Below, in pieces: positions 15,839 through 22,388 of a stretch of DNA of 25,786 nt. The first letter of the stretch is position 1. Each line of letters opens with the position of its first letter. The position numbers and the translations under genes were made by a program. Under the pieces are notes generated by a model. The model ran no database searches and was not told the DNA's origin. It saw only the letters and a program-made list of their open reading frames with translations. The stretch is from a virus. The stretch is from positions 1-25,786 of IMG/VR virus record IMGVR_UViG_3300017765_000048, one strand, 5' to 3'.

Positions 15839-16240
15839 TTGCCTACCATCACCTACATCGGTGCTACGGTCTACCGAAAGCGCCCTGACAGCAAGGACAG
15901 TTGGGTCCGCAAGGAACCTGTAGAAGTCAGCCAAGAATGGCTTGACCGATACCGAGTTCCAATCTGTTCCAATCCCTCGGCCTTCCTTGTTGAAGGCGAT
16001 GCCAACGCTGAGGTCTCTGTTGACGAAGGCGACGATGGCATCCCCGACTCAGGTTGGGTCAAGAAGGACATCAGCGCATGGCTCACGGAGCGAGGCGTTG
16101 AACTCCCCGGATATGCAACGAAGTCCAAACTACTGGTACTGGTTGAGGAACATCTAAATCCTCCAGCCGCAGAGCCTGTAGCAGAGGAACTCGCATCAGC
16201 AGAGGAACCCACAGAAACCCCAACAGGAGATGAAGAATAA
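15839..16240 (+). CDS. HeH/SAP-like domain protein (TTG start)
   Basis: No ATG fits; TTG 15839 is preceded by AAGGTGAG at 15826-15833 and gives 133 residues. Residues 1-55 form a compact beta-helix unit (VYRKRPDSKDSWVRK, then VSQEWLDRYRV) like that of small head proteins in other tailed viruses. Residues 73-106 read as a helix-extended loop-helix: WVKKDISAWLTERGV then YATKSKLLVLVEEHL. This is the pattern of HeH/LEM or SAP domains, which bind DNA or proteins. The tail is acidic and Pro/Glu-rich. The stop overlaps the next ATG (TAATG). Its place after the decoration candidate suggests a head-completion or head-tail joining role; that is inferred. Confidence 0.72.
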   Translation: MPTITYIGATVYRKRPDSKDSWVRKEPVEVSQEWLDRYRVPICSNPSAFLVEGDANAEVSVDEGDDGIPDSGWVKKDISAWLTERGVELPGYATKSKLLVLVEEHLNPPAAEPVAEELASAEEPTETPTGDEE

Positions 16241-16569
16241 TGGCAGTAGCAATTGACCCCCGACCAACCTATTTCGGCGACCGAATCGTAGCGACCGGCA
16301 CTTACGGAGCCTCGGACGCGAGCATTGACTTGAGCAGTTTGATGACCAGCATTGACATGGCAGTTCTCACACCTATCGCCGCCGCTCCTATCCAAGTGGA
16401 AGTTGGTTCAGCGGCAGACCAAAATGATGCAGAAGCCACCCTTTTCCGAGAGTTTGCTACCGTGGCGGCTGGCTCAACAACCATCACCGTCAACGCGCCG
16501 GGTGGGGCACATGTAGGTGCCGCTGTAGCCGCCGCTGGTGGAAGTTTCATCGCTATTGGTCGCCGATGA
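16240..16569 (+). CDS. Small Ala/Gly-rich protein, possible virion component
   Basis: ATG 16240 overlaps the previous TAA and is preceded by AGGAGATGA. The 109-residue product is low in charge and rich in Ala, Gly, Thr and Ser, with strand-like runs (TVAAGSTTITVNAPGG, AAGGSFIAIGRR) that suggest a small beta-sandwich. No family is recognised. It belongs to the run of small genes between the capsid and adaptor genes, a typical place for decoration, vertex or head-completion proteins. The function is not established. Confidence 0.65.
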   Translation: MAVAIDPRPTYFGDRIVATGTYGASDASIDLSSLMTSIDMAVLTPIAAAPIQVEVGSAADQNDAEATLFREFATVAAGSTTITVNAPGGAHVGAAVAAAGGSFIAIGRR

Positions 16570-16579
16570 GGTGGCTTAC

Positions 16580-16753
16580 ATGGCAAAGAGTGTCACCATT
16601 CTTGGTCCGTTTGCTCCGAAAGACTTTCAGGACGCAACTGCTCGTACAGCAATTGCTACTGAAATCAGCACAGCCATCGGCTCCAACACCTGTACTACGG
16701 CTGACCCTCACATCGTCCTTGGAAACATCTTTATCATCGTGACTACCAGTTGA
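16580..16753 (+). CDS. Very small hypothetical protein
   Basis: The frame can be opened at 16538, but GAGGTGG at 16568-16574 points to ATG 16580, giving 57 residues. The sequence is a short helix in the middle (FQDATARTAIATEISTAIG) followed by a hydrophobic strand at the end (IVLGNIFIIVTTS). No family is recognised. The ribosome binding site matches that of its downstream neighbour (the same GAGGTGG with equal spacing), which supports it as a real gene. Confidence 0.58.
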   Translation: MAKSVTILGPFAPKDFQDATARTAIATEISTAIGSNTCTTADPHIVLGNIFIIVTTS

Positions 16754-16763
16754 GGTGGTTATG

Positions 16764-17045
16764 ATGAAGGAGTATGGTAGTCTTGGTCTTGATGACATCG
16801 CTCGTCTACAGAAGCGTGGCATCCGCCTTAACGAGTCCTACGGGGCTTCGGTGAGAACAGACGAGGACAACCCCCTTGCAGGCGTTACTCTCAAACAGCG
16901 CAATCGTAATAAAAGCGCAGGGGATGTTCTGAACATCGGCTCCGGTACGAGGTGCAAGCATTGTGGAATGCTGTACTTCTGCTGGGTTGACAAGTGCAGG
17001 ACATGCGGCAAGCAAATGGACTTCAACCTTGGAAAGAAAGAGTGA
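16764..17045 (+). CDS. Zinc-ribbon small protein
   Basis: The frame is open from GTG 16755; ATG 16764 is chosen because it has GAGGTGG at the same spacing as the gene before it (ATG 16761 is also possible). The 93-residue product starts with a helix (LGLDDIARLQKRGI). It ends in a clear four-cysteine metal knuckle, C-K-H-C, ten residues, C-R-T-C, followed by a short basic tail (KQMDFNLGKKE). Such a knuckle usually binds one zinc ion and stabilises a small domain that contacts DNA or protein. Its place before the adaptor suggests a head-tail role, but function cannot be told. The knuckle is seen directly; the rest is inference. Confidence 0.72.
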   Translation: MKEYGSLGLDDIARLQKRGIRLNESYGASVRTDEDNPLAGVTLKQRNRNKSAGDVLNIGSGTRCKHCGMLYFCWVDKCRTCGKQMDFNLGKKE

Positions 17046-17051
17046 TGCGGT

Positions 17052-18674
17052 ATGCCAGTAGTGTTCAGCCCCGGTGAGCCTGAGACAAGGCCGCTTGACC
17101 CGGAGGCCATCGTCTACACAACTGGAGACAAGGTAGGGCAACTTCTCGGCATCGCCGCAGGTGAACCTGTCCTTGGAGCGGCCGACGCCGTGTCCGATGG
17201 CTTCTTCATTTTGGGTGCGGACTTCAGAGAGCATGGTTTTGAGAGTGGGGACACCATCCTCGTCCACAGCGACCTTGACCCGCTTGGCACTGAGTTCGTC
17301 ATCACGGCTCCGACCGTCGTGGATGTCAGCGGAACAAAGTATGTGAAACTACCAACAACCGGCGTCACTCATGCCAACTACACGACGACAGCAAACACCG
17401 AAATTCAAAACAAGACGATTTTCACCAACGGCAAACGAAGAGGCGTGACCAAGAATATCGTCAATGACCACATCAAGAGAATCCAAGACAGGATTGATAA
17501 CTACACTCACAACGCATGGCGACCGTATTTGGTCTCGGCTGAGTACATCAACTTTGACACCTACAAGCCCTACCGACGGCGATACTTCACCGACTATGTG
17601 GGTACGACGCCTCTGCTGTTCCGTAATGTTCAGCAGATGCTGAGAATTGAAATGTGGCAAGGTGAAGACTATCGGGAGATTTGTGGGGCGGAGGCTCGTC
17701 TCAATTTCAGCGATGTGTCAAACCTCGCATCGGTAAAGGTGTTTTTGTCCCCCGGCAACGGCAGTGTCGCTGAACTCGCACAAGGCACTGCGAGCAATCA
17801 GTGGCGTGACGATTTTGATGCTACGACCGTGGCTCAGAACATCGCCGACCTCATCAACAAAGAAGACAGAGTGAGCAAGGCGGCTGTAGAGTTCAGCCCC
17901 ACCTTTACCTTGGAAGGTGCATCATCCAATGTGGCAGTTCACAACGAGTTCTTGGCTTCGGCCAACGCAGACTACGGCACGGGCATTGTCAAAATAACTT
18001 CCATGCGACCCGTCAAGGCAGGCGAGGCGTGCAGTATCGTCACGACATCATCTGACATCGCTATAGACCATGCCTCTCGCAACACCACTACTTTCGTCAG
18101 TCTTGACAGTACGACTGTCAATGTGGCTTCTACAACAGACTTTGTGAATGCAGGTGTGGCCATAGATGCAAGCGGTGATGTGTTTCGCTACACAGGAAAG
18201 ACCGCTACATCCTTCACAGGTTGTGTAGCCCTCGTCGGTAGTTTGGGAGCAATCACCGGAACGATAACTCAACACAAGTTCTCTTTGTCCTTGCAAGCAG
18301 GCTCGCAAAGCACCGTCGTTGACGCCATCACTGGTGAGACCACAGTAGACAGAAGTAGCAGTGGAGACAGCGCTCGTTTGCGAGACTGGTGGCTTGACCA
18401 CGAGATGGGCATCATTTACTTCAACAACTCCTATCCGTTCTTTGAGTTCAACTCTGTCAAAGTGGCCTACATCTACGGTGAGCGATACCTTGAGAAAGCG
18501 ATTGAAGAAGCCGCCACCAAACTTGTAGCGAGCGAACTGCTGATGTCCGACGACCGAAGTGTGCTTATTCCCGAAGGAGGCCAAAACATTGACCTCGGTT
18601 CCAAGGCACAACTGTTCCGCAGAGAGGCCATGGACATCCTTTCCCGCTACAAAGAAGTGGTGGTGTTTTCGTAA
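17052..18674 (+). CDS. Head-tail adaptor with large insertion
   Basis: This 540-residue protein likely sits under the portal and links head to tail. Two segments look like the HK97 gp6-type connector family: residues 136-158, a helix ending DRIDNYTHNAWR (compare the 'IDrYTgRaWR' pattern), and residues 446-538, with the sequence VKVAYIYGERYLEKAIEEAATKL... split by a strand, then helices to the C-terminus. Between them (residues 160-440) is a long beta-rich insertion with Thr- and Ser-rich strands; an N-terminal 120-residue beta region also precedes it. Gp6-like proteins are normally about 100 residues, so most of this protein is additional. ATG 17052 follows GAGTGATG, and the TAA overlaps the next ATG. 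The adaptor call is inferred from the two segments and gene order. Confidence 0.65.
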   Translation: MPVVFSPGEPETRPLDPEAIVYTTGDKVGQLLGIAAGEPVLGAADAVSDGFFILGADFREHGFESGDTILVHSDLDPLGTEFVITAPTVVDVSGTKYVKLPTTGVTHANYTTTANTEIQNKTIFTNGKRRGVTKNIVNDHIKRIQDRIDNYTHNAWRPYLVSAEYINFDTYKPYRRRYFTDYVGTTPLLFRNVQQMLRIEMWQGEDYREICGAEARLNFSDVSNLASVKVFLSPGNGSVAELAQGTASNQWRDDFDATTVAQNIADLINKEDRVSKAAVEFSPTFTLEGASSNVAVHNEFLASANADYGTGIVKITSMRPVKAGEACSIVTTSSDIAIDHASRNTTTFVSLDSTTVNVASTTDFVNAGVAIDASGDVFRYTGKTATSFTGCVALVGSLGAITGTITQHKFSLSLQAGSQSTVVDAITGETTVDRSSSGDSARLRDWWLDHEMGIIYFNNSYPFFEFNSVKVAYIYGERYLEKAIEEAATKLVASELLMSDDRSVLIPEGGQNIDLGSKAQLFRREAMDILSRYKEVVVFS

Positions 18675-19147
18675 TGGTCGCCACTTTCAAAGAGCCGCTG
18701 GATGCAGTCATTGATATTCTCAAGGCTGACCATGATGCAAGCACAGCCTTGGGTTGGAACAGAGCCAACACGGACAACATCAAGCCCGTGATTCTTGACA
18801 TCGCATCCGAGGGACCGGAGCGAGGTAAGCGCCTTGACCTCCAGCGTCATGACTACATCCTGTGCTACGAAACTGCACTCAACGAGGAAGTGCCTGACCT
18901 CCTGTACAACTTCGTCACGACACGAGTCAACATCACCGTTGACATGCGTACAGCGAGAGGCCGCAGTCGTTTGCGAAAAATGGAAAACGAAATGCGCCGT
19001 ATCATTCATGTGAACCGCAAGGGTGACGGTGCCAACTTTGACCGCATGATTCTCAAAGTCAGGACTGACCTCAGTGACCGCACGAAGAAACTGTTCAGGC
19101 ACACATTTCAGGTTGAGGTCGTTATTCTTGAGGAGACGATACCATGA
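18674..19147 (+). CDS. Tail terminator/completion-like protein
   Basis: ATG 18674 overlaps the previous TAA, and the stop overlaps the next gene by four bases (ATGA). The 157-residue product has an N-terminal helix (FKEPLDAVIDILKADHD), a core of strands (DYILCYETAL, RVNITVDMRTA) and a helix-strand end (LFRHTFQVEVVILEETIP). This alpha/beta order and length resemble tail terminator or head-tail joining proteins (gpU and HK97 gp10-like) that cap the growing tail tube. The position between adaptor and tail tube agrees. No catalytic motif exists in such proteins, so the call rests on layout and general shape. Confidence 0.5.
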   Translation: MVATFKEPLDAVIDILKADHDASTALGWNRANTDNIKPVILDIASEGPERGKRLDLQRHDYILCYETALNEEVPDLLYNFVTTRVNITVDMRTARGRSRLRKMENEMRRIIHVNRKGDGANFDRMILKVRTDLSDRTKKLFRHTFQVEVVILEETIP

Positions 19148-21240
19148 GTGGGTTCGGTGCACATTTCAAAGGTGATGTTTCCGAGGTCACCATGGGCCAT
19201 GAAACGAGCCTTGTCATTGAACATGACCAGCCGAGGACATGGACAGCCAAGACGACTGACGCCACACGAGACCACACGACCATTGAGTTCAGAGGAACAA
19301 CCACCATCACCAACAGCAGTATTTTTGAGCAAACCAAACCGATTCTCAAGGTTCCTCTCGGTATGCTGATTGGTCAGAAATTGACTTTTCATGCTATTTC
19401 CACAGGCAACAACCCTTTCTCCAACTTCTACAACAGCACACTCAAAAGCAGGGTGTACACAATTGTGGACCACACGCTGGAAACCAACACTGACGGGGCT
19501 TTGGCAACGCAATTGAAAATCGTACCAGCGTTCCCTACAACGACATCGTTGGACAGCGGTACGGGCGACTCTATTTTGATTCACTCGCTTGGACTACCGA
19601 CGGTTCAGGGTGACACAAACTTCGCCATGGCAAGTGCCGCCAGTTCATCAAAAGAAGTAAGTTTGACTGACCAGTTCATAGGGTTGGCGAGTTTCATGAC
19701 ACTGCCCGATACGAGAGTGGACTTGCACAGTTACCATGTCGTTGGCCTCGGGCGTCAGGTCGCTGTTCAGCAAACGGGCAAGGTGCATCATGTAGGAGGT
19801 GCACTTGAAATGCCCATGCACAGCGCCAAATGGTTGTACTACAGCCTCGGTAGAGAGGCGGTGAGCAAAGACAACTGTGGCGCTTTGCCGTACACCGCCG
19901 CTGGAACAGACGCCATCATTCGTTCGGACATTGAACCGGGTCAGGGCTACATTGATGTGACGAGTAGTCAGAGCGGTAGCGTTCGCTTTGGTTCGGGAAC
20001 GGACGCCGCAGTAGGCGATTACTTGCTTATCAAAGACACGACTCTCATCCCTACAACAACCTACAAGACGCCAAACAAAGACACGAACAAATACTTCCCA
20101 TCCGAGTCATCAGGCTCAGGACTTGCCAGCGACGCAGTGCACTTTGAGTGGGCTGAATCAAGTGAGTGTCGCCGCATATCAGCGATTGAGTTTCTTGCTG
20201 ACTTGGGCTCAGGTACTCTGCGCTACACCTACAGGCTCTATGTGGACGGTGGTTGGCAATTTCCTCACACAACCAGCGACACCATTGAACTTCGCAAATA
20301 CTCTGACAGTTCCAGCAGTGGCAGTCCACACATCAACTCGTCAAGAACTGTCAGCAATCATGTCAAACGGCTGTTGTTTTCTGCTGAGACGATTCCCAGT
20401 TTCAGCATGGAGCACAGCGTCAGAACGAGAGATGTAGGTTCATTCAACGCCACAGGCGAATCCACCGTATCACCGGGCTCTGCAAACGACAGCAAACAAT
20501 TGACGAGAGTGTTCAAAGGATGCAAAGTCGTTGAGTGGGAAATGTCGTCCACGGTTGACGCTGAACTCAAGTACCGTTGCATTTTCAACGCGCTCTCCTG
20601 CTACACGGACACAGGTCGCCTTGAGTCCAGCAACGCCGGTGACCGCTACACGGCTCACCGCATGTTCCAAAACACCGCTGATACAAAAATAGGCAGGAAG
20701 GCCAGCGGTATCGCAGAAGGCTCAGAGAAGCCGTTCATGTTCTACAACGGTGAGATTTCGGCCTTTGACCAAAACTTGGGCTTCGTCAGCGCCTTTGAAC
20801 TCAGAGGTAAAACGGGTGTGGAACTGTTTCACACAATTCAAAGCAACCCTGTGGCCGAATCGGTCAACGCTTCCAATCTCAGTTTGAAGCAAGTCCCCTA
20901 CGGCGGTACGAGAAACGCCAGCATCATCCGAGAGGGGCGTGAAGAGTTTGAAATGGAAATCGTCCTCGCTTTGGAGGATGCCAATCTCTTCCATGAACTT
21001 AGGTCGCATGTTGAACGAGGCGGGACGGTTGGCTCCACAGGTGGCACCATCATGCTTCATTTCACAAAGCCAATCGCCGCCAGCGGCACTGCTCCGTCCC
21101 TCCGAGTCATCATTGACGATTACTTCATCACGGAGTTGCCCATCCCGATGCCCGACGACAAAGGCTTGCTGTTCACGACCATGAAAATCAAGCCTCAAAA
21201 TGTGAAAGTTATAAGCGTGGACACCGATTACCACTGTTGA
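19144..21240 (+). CDS. Large tail-tube-like protein
   Basis: ATG 19144 follows GAGGAGA and overlaps the previous stop. The 698-residue product is beta-rich throughout with many Thr and Ser. Residues about 445-480 (VFKGCKVVEWEMS, then DAELKYRCIFNAL) and 540-695 (EEFEMEIVLALEDANLF, then LRVIIDDYFITELPIP and LLFTTMKIKPQNVKVIS) look like the strands and helix of phage tail-tube proteins. The gene is placed after the terminator and before the chaperone pair, as the tube gene usually is. At 698 residues it is several times the size of known tube proteins (lambda gpV has 246), so it probably carries extra surface domains in its first 440 residues. The tube identity is likely but not proved. Confidence 0.63.
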   Translation: MSGFGAHFKGDVSEVTMGHETSLVIEHDQPRTWTAKTTDATRDHTTIEFRGTTTITNSSIFEQTKPILKVPLGMLIGQKLTFHAISTGNNPFSNFYNSTLKSRVYTIVDHTLETNTDGALATQLKIVPAFPTTTSLDSGTGDSILIHSLGLPTVQGDTNFAMASAASSSKEVSLTDQFIGLASFMTLPDTRVDLHSYHVVGLGRQVAVQQTGKVHHVGGALEMPMHSAKWLYYSLGREAVSKDNCGALPYTAAGTDAIIRSDIEPGQGYIDVTSSQSGSVRFGSGTDAAVGDYLLIKDTTLIPTTTYKTPNKDTNKYFPSESSGSGLASDAVHFEWAESSECRRISAIEFLADLGSGTLRYTYRLYVDGGWQFPHTTSDTIELRKYSDSSSSGSPHINSSRTVSNHVKRLLFSAETIPSFSMEHSVRTRDVGSFNATGESTVSPGSANDSKQLTRVFKGCKVVEWEMSSTVDAELKYRCIFNALSCYTDTGRLESSNAGDRYTAHRMFQNTADTKIGRKASGIAEGSEKPFMFYNGEISAFDQNLGFVSAFELRGKTGVELFHTIQSNPVAESVNASNLSLKQVPYGGTRNASIIREGREEFEMEIVLALEDANLFHELRSHVERGGTVGSTGGTIMLHFTKPIAASGTAPSLRVIIDDYFITELPIPMPDDKGLLFTTMKIKPQNVKVISVDTDYHC

Positions 21241-21250
21241 GGGGAGCGAG

Positions 21251-21466
21251 ATGCCACTGCGAGTTATCAAGTCCCTGAACCCATTTCAGCCATTTGATGG
21301 CACCGTCATCGTCAATGACGAAGAAGAAGAGGGCGGTCAGCGCCTCTTCAATCCCGAAGCCGGAAGAGCCAGTGGAAACCCATTCGCTCATCTGCAAAAG
21401 GGCGAGTCCCCCGAACCGGCGGGCTCCACGACACGAGTGAGTAGGTATGGAGGAGAAGAGGAATAA
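21251..21466 (+). CDS. Small hypothetical protein before tail chaperones
   Basis: ATG 21251 lies ten bases after the tube stop, with GAGGGGAGCGAG before it. The 71-residue product begins with a short strand (MPLRVIKSLNPFQPFDGTVIV), followed by an acidic run (NDEEEEGGQ) and a disordered polar tail rich in Gly, Pro, Ser and Glu. Its end overlaps the start of the chaperone gene by about 20 bases in another frame. No family is recognised. It could be a small tail assembly factor. Confidence 0.55.
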   Translation: MPLRVIKSLNPFQPFDGTVIVNDEEEEGGQRLFNPEAGRASGNPFAHLQKGESPEPAGSTTRVSRYGGEEE

Positions 21467-21806
21467 AATCTACATCAACGGAGCCCCCGTGCAAGTTTCA
21501 GCCAAACGGCTGACATTCTTTGATGTTCAAGCAGTAGCGCCGTTGCTTGCCAGCGGTGACATGGACTTTTCCAACTACTGGCGTTTTGCATTTCACAACT
21601 GGCTTTCCTGCACACCTTCTATAGAAGTTGACACACTCACACCCGACGAAGGTAAAGCCTTGGCCAGCATGCTTCCTGAACCGTCTCAAGTCATGGAGTG
21701 GTTGGTTTTTCGGGAAGCGAAGTCGGAATCATCAAGCAATACCTCCACAACCGAGGTGTTAGCGACCGGCTTCGCTACCAACGAGAAGGGATGGAGTACC
21801 TTCTGA
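21447..21806 (+). CDS. Tail assembly chaperone, short form (gpG-like)
   Basis: ATG 21447 gives 119 residues. The first 88 residues look folded (LTFFDVQAVAPLL, FSNYWRFAFHNWL, LPEPSQVMEWLVF), and the last 31 are Ser/Thr-rich with no clear structure, as expected if they are only read through when the ribosome does not slip. The gene lies between the tail tube and the tape-measure-like gene, where lambda-type viruses place gpG. A second frame, one base back (-1), overlaps it from 21698 and runs to 21970; both products together fit the G/GT pair. Only a weak ribosome binding site is seen. The chaperone call is from order and the overlap architecture. Confidence 0.68.
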   Translation: MEEKRNKIYINGAPVQVSAKRLTFFDVQAVAPLLASGDMDFSNYWRFAFHNWLSCTPSIEVDTLTPDEGKALASMLPEPSQVMEWLVFREAKSESSSNTSTTEVLATGFATNEKGWSTF

Positions 21807-21970
21807 TGACGCACTACAACATGAACTTACAGGAGGTCAGAGATTTGTCAGTGAGCGATGCAAAGCAACTCTTGTACTGGGCACAAGCGGTTCAAAGCGA
21901 AGAAGAGGTGCCCAAGGACGCAGTTTATTTGGGCTATGACCGTGTGCCACCACTGGAGGACTCACGATGA
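21698..21970 (+). CDS. Tail chaperone extension (gpT-like), reached by -1 frameshift
   Basis: This frame lies one base back from the preceding gene and overlaps it by over 100 bases. Its only upstream start, GTG 21698, has no convincing ribosome binding site. A -1 slip at the T-run ending at 21710 would join residue F88 of the short chaperone to SGSEVG and produce a 174-residue fusion. The extension has a helical pattern (REGMEYLLMTHYNMNLQEV, SVSDAKQLLYWAQAV) like the T part of chaperones such as lambda gpGT. It ends in an ATGA overlap with the next gene, which has GGAGGA upstream. A separate product from the GTG is possible but less likely. Confidence 0.7.
   Translation: MVGFSGSEVGIIKQYLHNRGVSDRLRYQREGMEYLLMTHYNMNLQEVRDLSVSDAKQLLYWAQAVQSEEEVPKDAVYLGYDRVPPLEDSR
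21706..21776 (+). other. Probable -1 programmed ribosomal frameshift signal
   Basis: Five T (21706-21710) lie in the overlap; in the chaperone frame they read GTT TTT CGG, so a peptidyl-tRNA on TTT can slip back one base onto TTT with a full match. Five bases on starts an 11-bp stem: AGCGAAGTCGG (21716-21726) pairs with CCGGCTTCGCT (21766-21776) with one G-U pair. Its loop holds a second stem, AATACCTC (21738-21745) with GAGGTGTT (21753-21760), again with one G-U pair and a seven-base loop. It is not a canonical X-XXY-YYZ heptamer, so the exact slip is uncertain, but the run, spacer and stem fit a -1 signal. Confidence 0.65.
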
Positions 21971-22386
21971 TTGACGGCGACATTGACCCTCGCTCTGTTG
22001 AAGCGATGGAGAAGTTCAAGAAATACAGCAAAGAGGCAGGTGAAAACATGAAAGCCTTGCAGGCCCAAATGGACAAGTTCAGCAAGTCCATGGAGATGAC
22101 CAAAGTCAACAGCACTGACCTGACGGCTTCTCTCAAGAACATGGAGAAATCTCAGCCGTTTCAGCAAATGATGGAAGGACCAGTACAGCAAGGGCAGATT
22201 GCAGGCGGAGGCGGAGGAGGTCAGTCCAACAACATCACGGTCAATCTCAAAATTGATGTCAGTGGTGTCACGGACAAGACCGACAAACAGAAACTTGCCA
22301 AAGAAATCGGTACCATGGTGACCAAAGAGTTGCGAAGTAAAATGGGCGGCTCACTCGTACAGAGCGGGTTCAACAGGAGTGGCTGA
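21967..22386 (+). CDS. Short tape-measure-like protein
   Basis: ATG 21967 overlaps the chaperone stop (ATGA) with GGAGGA before it. The 139-residue product has a charged helical N-terminus (VEAMEKFKKYSKEAGENMKALQ split by positions 11-32, then 33-60), a six-Gly linker at 80-85, and a C-terminal strand-helix unit (NNITVNLKIDVSGVTDK, then KLAKEIGTMVTKELRSKMGG). The last unit resembles the C-terminal end of many tape-measure proteins. It comes right after the chaperone pair, the expected place for the ruler. At 139 residues it is far shorter than usual rulers (often over 500), so it may be a degenerate remnant, a partner, or the ruler of a very short tail. Function inferred from position. Confidence 0.5.
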   Translation: MIDGDIDPRSVEAMEKFKKYSKEAGENMKALQAQMDKFSKSMEMTKVNSTDLTASLKNMEKSQPFQQMMEGPVQQGQIAGGGGGGQSNNITVNLKIDVSGVTDKTDKQKLAKEIGTMVTKELRSKMGGSLVQSGFNRSG

Positions 22387-22388
22387 GT

